Assembly (NCBI GenBank): GCA_016930295.1
Contig: JAFGHE010000159.1
Location: 1 to 34,658 of the forward strand
DNA length: 34,658 bases
Source: Sedimentisphaerales bacterium
Lineage (GTDB): Bacteria > Planctomycetota > Phycisphaerae > Sedimentisphaerales > SM23-30
Reading direction: 5' to 3'
Positions 18,517 through 27,034 of the stretch are shown one piece after another. Below the pieces are notes generated by a model. It was not told where the DNA came from. It did not search any database and saw only the letters and a program-made list of their open reading frames with translations. The translations under genes were made by a program, and so were the position numbers. Each line of letters starts with the position of its first letter. The stretch's first letter is position 1.

Positions 18517-19335
18517 TTACAAAAACATGAGGAGGCTCAGGGCCATGATGATCATGCCGGCGATAAGGCCGTAGATGCACAGGTGGTGTTGGCCATATTG
18601 TTCGGCGGAGGGGAGCAGTTCATCCAGGGAGATAAAGACCATGATTCCGGCCACGGAGGCGAACAGGAGGCCGAAAACGATGTCGTTGAAGAACCAGCTT
18701 AAAATGAAATAGCCCAGGAGCGCCCCTATCGGTTCGGCTAAGCCTGACAGGAACGAGTAAATAAAGGCCTTTCGCCGGCTGCCAGTGGCGTAATAGATGG
18801 GGACGGAAACGGCTATGCCTTCCGGGATATTATGGATGGCGATGGCCACAGCAATTGGAATACCCAGTTGCGGATCCTTTAAGGCACTGGCAAAGGTAGC
18901 CAGCCCTTCGGGGAAATTATGAATAGCAATGGCCAGGGCCGTAAACAAACCCATGCGATAGAGTTTTTTGAATTTATCCGCCGCCCGGGTATCCTCCATC
19001 TCTTCTACGTCACGTATTTCATGGGGATTTTCAAAAGAAGGGATAAACTTATCGATCAAACCAATGAAGACAATCCCGCCAAAAAACGCTCCAACCGTGG
19101 CCCAGGTCCCCCCTTTCGCTCCCAGTTCTGCTACTAAAGCGTCCTTGGCCTTAAAAAATATCTCGATAAATGACACATAAAGCATAACTCCGGCGGAAAA
19201 ACCCAGGGCTATCGATAAATAACGAGTATTGGTCCGTTTGGCAAAAAAGGCCAGGGCACTGCCGATCCCGGTTGCCAGCCCGGCAAACAGGGTTAGACCA
19301 AATGCGAACAATACATTATGAGTATTTCCATCCAT
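18517..19335 (-). CDS. zupT: ZIP family zinc transporter (ZupT-like)
   Basis: [16 protein letters not shown] and [32 protein letters not shown] motifs. Confidence 0.93.
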   Translation of the reverse strand: MDGNTHNVLFAFGLTLFAGLATGIGSALAFFAKRTNTRYLSIALGFSAGVMLYVSFIEIFFKAKDALVAELGAKGGTWATVGAFFGGIVFIGLIDKFIPSFENPHEIRDVEEMEDTRAADKFKKLYRMGLFTALAIAIHNFPEGLATFASALKDPQLGIPIAVAIAIHNIPEGIAVSVPIYYATGSRRKAFIYSFLSGLAEPIGALLGYFILSWFFNDIVFGLLFASVAGIMVFISLDELLPSAEQYGQHHLCIYGLIAGMIIMALSLLMFL

Positions 19336-19378
19336 TATAGTTTCCTGCCATTATTTATCGATTTGAAACATAGAAAAA

Positions 19379-19461
19379 TGCGAGCGAGAGGATTTGAACC
19401 TCCACACCACTAGGGTACAAGAACCTAAATCTTGCGCGTCTGCCAGTTCCGCCACGCTCGC
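19379..19461 (-). tRNA. tRNA-Leu (anticodon UAG)
   Basis: Reverse complement GCGAGCGTGGCGGAACTGGCAGACGCGCAAGATTTAGGTTCTTG...GGAGGTTCAAATCCTCTCGCTCGCA: acceptor pairing, anticodon stem CAAGA/TCTTG with loop TTTAGGT, class II variable arm; CCA not encoded. Confidence 0.97.
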
Positions 19462-19497
19462 GGCTCAAGTCCTCTTTATCATAGACTATCTCAATCA

Positions 19498-19875
19498 TCA
19501 TTGCAATCGACTATTTACCGTCGATTTCCTGCTTTTCAGGATGTTTTTCAAATGCTTTTCAAACTGTTGGCCGGCATAGACTTCCGTTTTATTTCTCACG
19601 GATTCAAAAGCCTTCAGTAACTTATGCGCCTCTTCGGTTAATTTTGAGGTTCCTCCATGGCTGCCGCCCCGACGGCGATGAACCAGTTCCAGATTCAGGG
19701 CCTTTTCCATGGTTCGTATATCACCCCAGGCCTTACGATAGCTGATACCCAGAGCCTGCGCCGCCTTCTGCAGACATCCCTGGCGATGCACCTCTCTGAG
19801 AAGGCGCCAACGGCCTTCACCCAGAAATCCTATCCCTTTATTATCTGTCAGCCATACTTTTACTTTGATATTCAT
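19498..19875 (-). CDS. ModE-N-terminal-like winged-HTH regulator (no Mop domain)
   Basis: GRWRLLREVHRQGCLQKAAQALGISYRKAWGDIRTMEKALNLELVHRRRGGSHGGTSKLTEEAHKLL is typical ModE N-terminal domain; only 125 aa. Confidence 0.88.
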   Translation of the reverse strand: MNIKVKVWLTDNKGIGFLGEGRWRLLREVHRQGCLQKAAQALGISYRKAWGDIRTMEKALNLELVHRRRGGSHGGTSKLTEEAHKLLKAFESVRNKTEVYAGQQFEKHLKNILKSRKSTVNSRLQ

Positions 19876-20984
19876 AATACGGTCCTGCGGGCGATTTCCA
19901 GTTCCAGCTCTCTCAGGTCGTTATCTGATTCCTGATAAAATTGAACCTGCCAGGCGCTTTCATTGTCGAGATCAAGTAATTCACGGGCAAAATTAAGATG
20001 TTCAAAGGCATCCAGTTTTTCCGCCATGGGACTGATCATGTCGAACAGGCGGCTCAATTGGGTGCGTATGGGAACGACCTCTCCTGTTTCCGCGTCGATA
20101 ACATTGCCGTCAAGGCCGAATCGCATGGCCTGCCAGTGATTCTGCTCCAGAGAGGCAATATCCAGCCGGGCGGGCGGGTTCCCTTCAAGGTATAACTGCT
20201 GATAATACGCCATAGCGGCCTGGGTTACGGCGGCAAAAGCTCCCAGACGGCGGATATCGGTGGGCAGATCAAATACACGCACTTCCACTGTTCCCAGGGG
20301 CGGCTGAGGGCGCAGCGCCCACCATAAATCACCCGGTCGGGTTATATCACCGGCGGCTAGCAGCTTTTCGTAAAACGCCTCTAACTCGGAAAAATCATGA
20401 AAGTAGGGTGGCAAGTGGGTGCGCGGCATTGAGCCAAACAGGTGGGCCCGGGTGGATGCCAGGCCGGTTCGTTGACCCTCATAGAACGGCGAGTTGGCCG
20501 CCAGGGCCATTAACGGATATACCCAGCGACGGAATTCGTACATGGCATACATCGCACTTTCCACAGACTGCATCCCCACATGGACATGCAGACCAAAGGA
20601 TAGCAGACGCTGCACCAGATACACACATTGCTCCCTAACCCATTGATAATGCGGGGTAGGTACAATCTCCAGTTTGTGCCAGTCGGCAAAAGGATGGCTG
20701 CCGGCCGCAGCCAGTTTGACTCCCACTTTATCACAGGCCCGCCACAAAGCCTTACGAGTACTTCGAACATCAAGTATCAACTCATCAACGGTTCGAAATA
20801 CCCGGCTTTTACATTCCAATACCGCCAGGAACAATTCATATTCCAAGAGCCCCGCCAATTCCTCATCCAGTTGGGCCTTCACCTCATCAAAACACGGCGT
20901 TAAATCCGCGGTCTCCGGATCAATTAAATGAAATTCCTGCTCTACTCCCACAGTGGGAAAATCATTACGAACAAACGGTTTCAT
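19872..20984 (-). CDS. ybdK: YbdK-type carboxylate-amine ligase (glutamate-cysteine ligase 2 family)
   Basis: VGVEQEFHLIDPETADL; GLHVHVGMQS; WWALRPQPPLGTVEVRVFDLPTDI. Confidence 0.92.
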   Translation of the reverse strand: MKPFVRNDFPTVGVEQEFHLIDPETADLTPCFDEVKAQLDEELAGLLEYELFLAVLECKSRVFRTVDELILDVRSTRKALWRACDKVGVKLAAAGSHPFADWHKLEIVPTPHYQWVREQCVYLVQRLLSFGLHVHVGMQSVESAMYAMYEFRRWVYPLMALAANSPFYEGQRTGLASTRAHLFGSMPRTHLPPYFHDFSELEAFYEKLLAAGDITRPGDLWWALRPQPPLGTVEVRVFDLPTDIRRLGAFAAVTQAAMAYYQQLYLEGNPPARLDIASLEQNHWQAMRFGLDGNVIDAETGEVVPIRTQLSRLFDMISPMAEKLDAFEHLNFARELLDLDNESAWQVQFYQESDNDLRELELEIARRTVL

Positions 20985-22153
20985 GCCGGCACTCCTTCCC
21001 GGCAGATCTTTTCTGTCATACCCGCCATTATCAGCATGCCGTTACGCAGGGCCTGATCGTTAAAATCAAAATCCGATTGATGTAATTTGGCAGAGCCGAG
21101 ACCCATACCCACACGAAACAATAGACCCGGGATGTGTTGCAGGTAATAGCCAAAATCTTCCGAACCCATACTGGGTGATTCAAATTCCATAACCTTATCC
21201 GGCCCCAGCATATCTGCACCAACTTTTCTAAAGAGGGTATATAATTTCTCGTCATTTTTAACGACAGGTGTATGGTCCCCGAATGTTATCTGAGCCTGCA
21301 TACCAAGGTTACAACATTCCTGGTCAACCAATGCCCTGATTTCTGCCATAGTATCCTCTCGCACATCATCGGCCAGGGCACGCAGGCTGCCGGTCAATTC
21401 GCCCTCATCGGCAACGACATTGGGCCTGGTGCCAATATGGGCCGTACAAAGACTGACAACCCGCTGCGAGTTGTTCATTCGGCTCAGCACATCTATACAG
21501 CGGGCCATGCCGGCCATAGGATTATTGGTTTGCCGGGGCTGGGCGCCATGACCCCCTTTGCCTATCACTTTGATAGTCATCATATCACAGGAGGCCTGTA
21601 TTACACCCGGCCTTGATCCGATCAGGTCAACCGGCATATTCGGCCATCCATGCAGGGAAAAAATAGCGTCCGGCATCGTCTCTCCCAGACAGCCATCGTC
21701 AATCATCACCCTGGCGCCATGGCCGCTTTCCTCGGCCGGCTGAAAAACAAAACGGACACGTCCCATAAGCTTATCTTCCAACGACTTCAACACCTGCGCC
21801 GTGCCAATCAAAGAGGCTACATGCCCGTCATGACCGCAGCTATGGGCAAAGTCAGGATGTTGCGAACAATAATTCCTGCCGGTCGTTTCCCGGATCGGCA
21901 GTCCATCCATATCCGCGCGCAAGGCCACATAATATCCATCCCGCCCGGTATCCAGATCCCCCACTATGCCGGTCGATGCAACACCCGTCTTTATATCCAA
22001 GCCAATTTTCCTCAGTTCGCCGGCAATAAGTTCCGCGGTCTTATGCTCTTCAAACGCCGACTCCGGTATCTCGTGTAATTTCCGGCGCAGGGTGGTTATT
22101 GATTCCAACCGCCCATCAACCTGTCGGCTTATCAGTTTATAGGCGTTATGCAT
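20981..22153 (-). CDS. M20-family amidohydrolase (hippurate/IAA-amino-acid hydrolase type)
   Basis: LRADMDGLPIRETTG; HSCGHDGHVASLIGTA; FQPAEESGHGARVMIDDG; MGSEDFGYY. Confidence 0.95.
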   Translation of the reverse strand: MHNAYKLISRQVDGRLESITTLRRKLHEIPESAFEEHKTAELIAGELRKIGLDIKTGVASTGIVGDLDTGRDGYYVALRADMDGLPIRETTGRNYCSQHPDFAHSCGHDGHVASLIGTAQVLKSLEDKLMGRVRFVFQPAEESGHGARVMIDDGCLGETMPDAIFSLHGWPNMPVDLIGSRPGVIQASCDMMTIKVIGKGGHGAQPRQTNNPMAGMARCIDVLSRMNNSQRVVSLCTAHIGTRPNVVADEGELTGSLRALADDVREDTMAEIRALVDQECCNLGMQAQITFGDHTPVVKNDEKLYTLFRKVGADMLGPDKVMEFESPSMGSEDFGYYLQHIPGLLFRVGMGLGSAKLHQSDFDFNDQALRNGMLIMAGMTEKICREGVPA

Positions 22154-22457
22154 TTTTAATTCCTATATAATATTAACAGGAATACTCAGAAATTACTGCT
22201 AATCTTTCTGTGAGTTTATCTCAGCTTGCTATCACTGACTGATAGCCACTGATATGTGCCACGCTGGTCGAAATATGTAAGAGTATAGAAATAATAACCA
22301 CATGGAACAAATATTTCTTTTATTTATGCTCAATACTCAATTACCTGTCTATAAAACCATACCAGGACAACTAATCTTTTATTTAACACAGCGACTATTT
22401 AAGTGATTAGATAATTCTGGTCTATTCAAATAATTTATTTTTTTCTTTGAATATAAG

Positions 22458-22485
22458 TTGACAACTCTAATGCATAGGGTATAAT
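22458..22485 (+). promoter_or_regulatory. Sigma70-type promoter for a putative small RNA
   Basis: TTGACA (22458-22463), 16-nt spacer, TATAAT (22480-22485); both hexamers match consensus. Confidence 0.7.
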
Positions 22486-22491
22486 TTGATT

Positions 22492-22590
22492 ATATAGCCT
22501 CCGTATGGGGCGGCTCAACCCCCCTTCTTAATATGATCCCAACCGAAAGATCCCAATAACCTCACGAGCCGCCCTACCTTTTTTATTTTT
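22492..22590 (+). ncRNA. Candidate small structured RNA of unknown family
   Basis: Downstream of the consensus promoter; closing stem GGGCGGCTC (22508-22516) / GAGCCGCCC (22566-22574) extended by G-U and T-A pairs, then CCTTTTTTATTTTTT; no convincing ORF. Confidence 0.5.
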
Positions 22591-22782
22591 TCCACAGTTT
22601 TATTGTGAAATATTCTGCACAAAATGCTGCTAATAAAACAGCTTGGCGAAAACAGATAAGATGGGTAAAATAGTAAATTTTGAAAATGAGTAGAATTTTC
22701 CTTTTTTTTTAGAATGAGTCGTAGTCTTGCTTTTGTATAATGAGATACTTTGACTGAAATAAAAAAAATAATATCCCATAAA

Positions 22783-23268
22783 ATGACCAAACAAAAAAAA
22801 ACAGAATCTGATTCCTCCGGCAGCGACCCAAAAATAGTCAATAAAAAGGCCCGATTCAATTATACGCTGCTGGAAAAGCTGGAAGCCGGGATGGTCCTCA
22901 GGGGCACCGAGGTCAAGAGTTTGCGCCAGGGCCGGGCCAGCCTGGAAGAGGCCTTCTGCCGTATTCAGAGCGGGGAACTCTACCTGTTTGGCTGCAATAT
23001 CGCGATCTATGAACACGGCAATATCATGAACCACGAGCCCACGCGCAAACGCAAGCTCCTGGTCCATAAACGGGAATTGAATAAAATCGAAAGCAAACTC
23101 GCTCAAAAGGGACTGACCATGGTCCCGCTGCGCATCTATTTTTCCCGGGGACGGGCCAAGATCGAAATCGCCCTGGCCTCCGGCAAAACCCACGGCGACA
23201 AACGCGAAAAAATCAAAGACCGCCAGATCAAACGAGACATCGGCCGCGAAATGAGAAAATATAAATAA
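22783..23268 (+). CDS. smpB: SsrA-binding protein SmpB
   Basis: NKKARFNYTLLEKLEAGMVLRGTEVKSLRQGRASLEEAF; LLVHKRELNKIE; ATG at 22783 preferred over TTG at 22750. Confidence 0.98.
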   Translation: MTKQKKTESDSSGSDPKIVNKKARFNYTLLEKLEAGMVLRGTEVKSLRQGRASLEEAFCRIQSGELYLFGCNIAIYEHGNIMNHEPTRKRKLLVHKRELNKIESKLAQKGLTMVPLRIYFSRGRAKIEIALASGKTHGDKREKIKDRQIKRDIGREMRKYK

Positions 23269-23273
23269 TAGTT

Positions 23274-24185
23274 TTATTTCACGGAATCGTCCAGTTCCAT
23301 ACCAAGCTTTTTATATAATTCCCGACGCTGTGCTTTATCGATATTGAGGGTGGCACTGGCATAGAGAGCCGCTTCTTCTGCGTGGGCGCGGGGTACGACC
23401 AGTACGCCGTCACCGTCGGCAACGATCACATCTCCCGGCTCCACCAGCACACCTCCGCATTCGATCGGGCGGTTGACCGACTCAATTTCATTGCGCCCGG
23501 GGCGGATACCGCGCCCGGCCTTACGGAAGTAGAGCGGCACCTTTTCTGCTGCGATTTCGTCCGTATCGCGGGCCGAGGCATTGGTCACCACGCCCACACA
23601 ACCCTGCAGTTTCCAAGCCATAATATTGTTCGAGCCAATCGTGCCGACATCCGAGTCAGGGGCATCGTCAAAGACCAGGACCGTCCCTTTACGGATAAGC
23701 GGGGTAAACGGCTCGCTGGAAATTTTCCAGTACCAGTTACCCACCCACTCATCAAACTCCTTGGCACTCATACCACCCGAGGCCGGCGGCTTGTTCGTGG
23801 GCACATAACGGGCCGTCACCGCAATTCCGATAATCCGATGGGTGTAATTCTCATAATCCTTCCAGGACGGCATAATCTCCGGCGACATCAGCCCGATATT
23901 CTTCAAGCCCGCCTTATCCATTCCGTCCACCACATCCGAGACACGCAGGCCATCATACAATTTGAGTATCTGCTCATCCTCTTCCCGGGTATATACGCGC
24001 GTCGGAATAAAATTCTTCCCGTCCCGCAGGTCTTCAACCTGCTCGTCAGTCATATCCTGTGCCTGGACAGGATTACTGCCGACTCCCCAAAAAACAACCA
24101 GCACCATTAATCCCGCCATGACCAACAAGGCAGGCGTAATTTTTTTCCAGTTCCTGATAATTAACATCATAGTATTCTCCTTCAT
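23274..24185 (-). CDS. RraA-like family protein with N-terminal signal peptide or anchor
   Basis: Hydrophobic N-terminus ITPALLVMAGLMVLVVFWGVGSNPVQAQ; LRVSDVVDGMDKAGL, FDDAPDSDVGTIGSNNIMAWKLQGCVGVVTNASARD, GDVIVADGDGVLVVPRAHAEE. Confidence 0.85.
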   Translation of the reverse strand: MKENTMMLIIRNWKKITPALLVMAGLMVLVVFWGVGSNPVQAQDMTDEQVEDLRDGKNFIPTRVYTREEDEQILKLYDGLRVSDVVDGMDKAGLKNIGLMSPEIMPSWKDYENYTHRIIGIAVTARYVPTNKPPASGGMSAKEFDEWVGNWYWKISSEPFTPLIRKGTVLVFDDAPDSDVGTIGSNNIMAWKLQGCVGVVTNASARDTDEIAAEKVPLYFRKAGRGIRPGRNEIESVNRPIECGGVLVEPGDVIVADGDGVLVVPRAHAEEAALYASATLNIDKAQRRELYKKLGMELDDSVK

Positions 24186-24223
24186 AAAAAATTGTTGTTA
24201 TACGGCATTATAAAATCTTGCAT

Positions 24224-25267
24224 CTACTTTTTTCTTAACAAGGCATCGCGCACCGGCGTGTTCCACTCTTCCTTATCAATATCGTAGAGGATAAAATCGC
24301 TGTCGAACTGCCAATAGGCCCAACTCCAGCCGCGTTTTTCCATTTCCGTGGTGACAAACGACAGATAACGAACCCTTGACTCCATGCCGGCCTTGTCATA
24401 GACGCCAAACTCACCCAGGAAAAGGGGGCGCTGGTGTTTTTTGGACCATTCCTGCGCAATATCAAATTTTTCGGTAATGGCTGTCTTTTCTTCATCGGCG
24501 CCTTTCCATTCAACGCCCACTTTAAGCTCACGCCTGACCCACGGGGCCCCCTGATGCGTAAATTCCATGGGCTCATAAAAGTGAATGGTCACGATGATAT
24601 TCCGGTCGTCCTCCGGCAGGACCAGATGTTCCAGGTCCGAAATCGAATTAAAATGTGCCGGCCCGATGATGACCGTACGGGTCGGATTATGTTTGCGAAT
24701 GAGCGCCAGCGCCTCTTTCAAATACTCATTCCACATTTCCGGTTCCAGCTTCCGGCAGGGTTCGTTCAATATTTCAAATACCACCTCGTCCGGCGCATCT
24801 TTCAGACGCTCGGAGGCCTGTCGCCAGAAGGCCAGGAGCTTGGGCTTATTGGCTTCGGGATCATTGCCCAGGGCATAAAACTCGTGCATATCCAGGATGA
24901 CCATAAGATTGTTCTTCAAAGCATTTTGCATGGCCCAGTTCAGGACCTCCCACCATGAATCCGCCACGGTCAGGTCCTTCTCCTCATCCATAGAACCAAA
25001 CGGATGCAGATTGATACGCACGGTATCAAAACCTGCCTCTTTGATCATCTTAAAATACTTTTCCTTGAAGCGTGCCTGGTCCCGGGATTTCCAGATAGGA
25101 TCATAACCGATGATATTCACACCGCGGCCCAGCTTTTTATTTACTTCAAACATATCGGTTGTCTTCTCCGTCGCCGCCGCCAGCAGAACCGGATCCATAT
25201 TTCCTAAAAGCAGTAAAACCACAACCACTTTCGATAGTAACAAACATACTTTACGCAAATGAGCCAT
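24224..25267 (-). CDS. Secreted glycoside hydrolase family 5 (cellulase-like)
   Basis: Signal peptide; GFDTVRINLHPFG, LMVILDMHEFY, EILNEPCRKL, TVIIGPAHFNSI, RPLFLGEFGVYDKA - GH5 catalytic motifs. Confidence 0.9.
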   Translation of the reverse strand: MAHLRKVCLLLSKVVVVLLLLGNMDPVLLAAATEKTTDMFEVNKKLGRGVNIIGYDPIWKSRDQARFKEKYFKMIKEAGFDTVRINLHPFGSMDEEKDLTVADSWWEVLNWAMQNALKNNLMVILDMHEFYALGNDPEANKPKLLAFWRQASERLKDAPDEVVFEILNEPCRKLEPEMWNEYLKEALALIRKHNPTRTVIIGPAHFNSISDLEHLVLPEDDRNIIVTIHFYEPMEFTHQGAPWVRRELKVGVEWKGADEEKTAITEKFDIAQEWSKKHQRPLFLGEFGVYDKAGMESRVRYLSFVTTEMEKRGWSWAYWQFDSDFILYDIDKEEWNTPVRDALLRKK

Positions 25268-25322
25268 ATCAAACTCCTGTCTTCAAAAAACAATAAAACT
25301 ATAACTTATTTGTAGTCTCTCC

Positions 25323-25892
25323 TTAAAGCTGATATTTTTTTAAAAATTTCTCCGCCTTCTTCTTTACCGCGGGGCGGGTATTTTGACCCTGCTTCCTGGT
25401 AAACGTTATTACCGGCTCCTTATCCTGAATAAGGTTAAATATCTTATCAAAAGTATTTATCGCATGGCCTATGGCCACATTCCGGCATTCCGAGGTTTTA
25501 TAGTGGGCCTTTTCGACCTTTAAAATCTCATGGGCTATTTTATCCGCCAGTACCGGTTTGGCAAGTACAATATTTGCGGCGGCCCCGATGGTATTGGCCG
25601 CGGTTATCAGCACCGGGCCGGGAATGGGGGAAAAGAATATATCAAAAATCTTCTCTATCTTATGGTCCGCATCCACCGCTGCCAGGTTTCCAATCGTGAT
25701 AATAGCACCCCATTTGAGAAAGCTGTTATCACAGTAGAGCATCTCGACAAACCGATCAAAATAAGGATAAAGCCAAGCCGGCTTCAACTCACTGATCCGG
25801 CGGATTACTTTCTCGCAGCCATATTTAACTGCCGCCTTATCCGCCTCCAGCCCCGCCATCACCTCATCCAGCAACTCTTGTCGCTTAATCAC
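25323..25892 (-). CDS. HEAT-repeat-like helical protein
   Basis: Repeating amphipathic helices (LKWGAIITIGNLAAVDADHKIEKIFDIFFSPI, LITAANTIGAAANIVLAKP) typical of HEAT-like proteins. Confidence 0.6.
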   Translation of the reverse strand: MIKRQELLDEVMAGLEADKAAVKYGCEKVIRRISELKPAWLYPYFDRFVEMLYCDNSFLKWGAIITIGNLAAVDADHKIEKIFDIFFSPIPGPVLITAANTIGAAANIVLAKPVLADKIAHEILKVEKAHYKTSECRNVAIGHAINTFDKIFNLIQDKEPVITFTRKQGQNTRPAVKKKAEKFLKKYQL

Positions 25893-26029
25893 CTACGCTG
25901 CAACTTTGTCCCGGTCAAATCCCTTCCGGGAAATCGTATCAATTATCTTACTTGCCATTATATTACTTCCCGGAAAAAGTTACCTACTGAATATCATCAA
26001 AAGGCGATTCCATCTGAAATCTCAAATGG

Positions 26030-26794
26030 CTAGTCCAGTTCCCGGATCCATATATTCCTGTACCGTACTGGATTGCCGTGGTCCTGCAGAGAAAACGGTA
26101 GTTTGTCAGCATGGGGCTGGTATCGGGCGCGCTCCTTATGCATGGTCGTTCCCTGTATTACCCAGTGATCCTGAATCAGGACGCCGTTTTGTAACACGGT
26201 AATGGTGGCCGGGGTCAGCAGTTTTTCACCATCAAAGACCGGCCGGTGGAAGATAATATCATAAGTTTGCCACTGGCCCGGCGCCCGGCAGGCATTGACC
26301 AGCGGCGGCTTCTGCCCGTAGATTGCCCCGGCCTGGCCGTCGGGATAGGTGTCATTCTGATAGGAATCCAAGACCTGAACCTCATATCGGCCCATAAGAT
26401 AGATTCCGCTGTTACCCCGCCCCTGGCTATCCCCTTTAACCTCTGCCGGGGAGGCCCACTCGATATGCAACTGACAACTCCCAAAATCCTGGCGTGTCCG
26501 GATACCACCCAACTTCGGCACGACCTCCATAAACCCGTCTTTAATCTTCCAGGCGGCCGGGCCTCCTTTCTCAGATAGCCACTGGGACAGGTCCGAGCCG
26601 TCAAAAAGCACTATAGCATCCGATGGCGGCTCGCCGGGATTATCCCCCGGCTTCACCACCTCCGGCCTCGGACGATTCATATCATGAACCTCCCATATAT
26701 TAGCTGATAAAGAATCCTGTAATGGATCCTGGCAACCGCAGAGAAAAATAAACATCACTACAAGTATCCCCGGCAAAATTCGCTCGATTTTCAC
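26030..26794 (-). CDS. Lipoprotein with DUF1080 (3-keto-disaccharide hydrolase-like) domain
   Basis: Lipobox-like FIFLCGCQ; IVLFDGSDLSQWLSEKGGPAAWKIKDGFMEVVPKLGGIRTRQDFGSCQLHIEW; GNSGIYLMGRYEVQVLDSYQN. Confidence 0.92.
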   Translation of the reverse strand: MKIERILPGILVVMFIFLCGCQDPLQDSLSANIWEVHDMNRPRPEVVKPGDNPGEPPSDAIVLFDGSDLSQWLSEKGGPAAWKIKDGFMEVVPKLGGIRTRQDFGSCQLHIEWASPAEVKGDSQGRGNSGIYLMGRYEVQVLDSYQNDTYPDGQAGAIYGQKPPLVNACRAPGQWQTYDIIFHRPVFDGEKLLTPATITVLQNGVLIQDHWVIQGTTMHKERARYQPHADKLPFSLQDHGNPVRYRNIWIRELD

Positions 26795-27034
26795 AGCTAT
26801 TTCTCCTTTCGTATCGCCCCTACACCTTATAACGGCTAACTTATTACCATATCTGATGTTAGAGGCATATTATAAAATATAATAGTTTTAAAAAGTATAT
26901 CGATAGTATCGATTAACCATAATATAGCTAATAAATAAGCCTATAAAAAGTGTTTTTATAAAACCGAAGTCAAATAATTTTTGCATAATTCCCAACTATA
27001 TTAGATATTTAAAAAGCGGGAGATCTAAAATTTA

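Noticed and set aside
19379-22153. tRNA-Leu as an integration site for a mobile island carrying the M20-YbdK-ModE operon
   Set aside because: No integrase, no visible direct repeat of the tRNA 3' end and no mobile genes.
22505-22531. Eight-codon ORF ATGGGGCGGCTCAACCCCCCTTCTTAA as a leader peptide
   Set aside because: No Shine-Dalgarno upstream and it sits in the closing stem of the putative RNA; no regulatory amino-acid run.
22492-22590. tmRNA or SRP RNA next to smpB
   Set aside because: The unit is too short for tmRNA and lacks its tRNA-like end; it also lacks the conserved SRP RNA apical sequence (GGAAGC/AGCAGCC-type).
22682-22710. AT-rich hairpin GAAAAT/ATTTTC plus T-tract before smpB as a second attenuator
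   Set aside because: Stem is only six weak AT-rich pairs in AT-rich DNA; insufficient evidence.
22515-23193. Minus-strand ORFs of 114 and 187 aa opposite smpB
   Set aside because: They overlap the clear smpB gene or the RNA-like unit and have no recognisable protein features; shadow ORFs.
23382-24110. 242-aa plus-strand ORF opposite the RraA-like gene
   Set aside because: Antisense shadow of a conserved gene; no signature.
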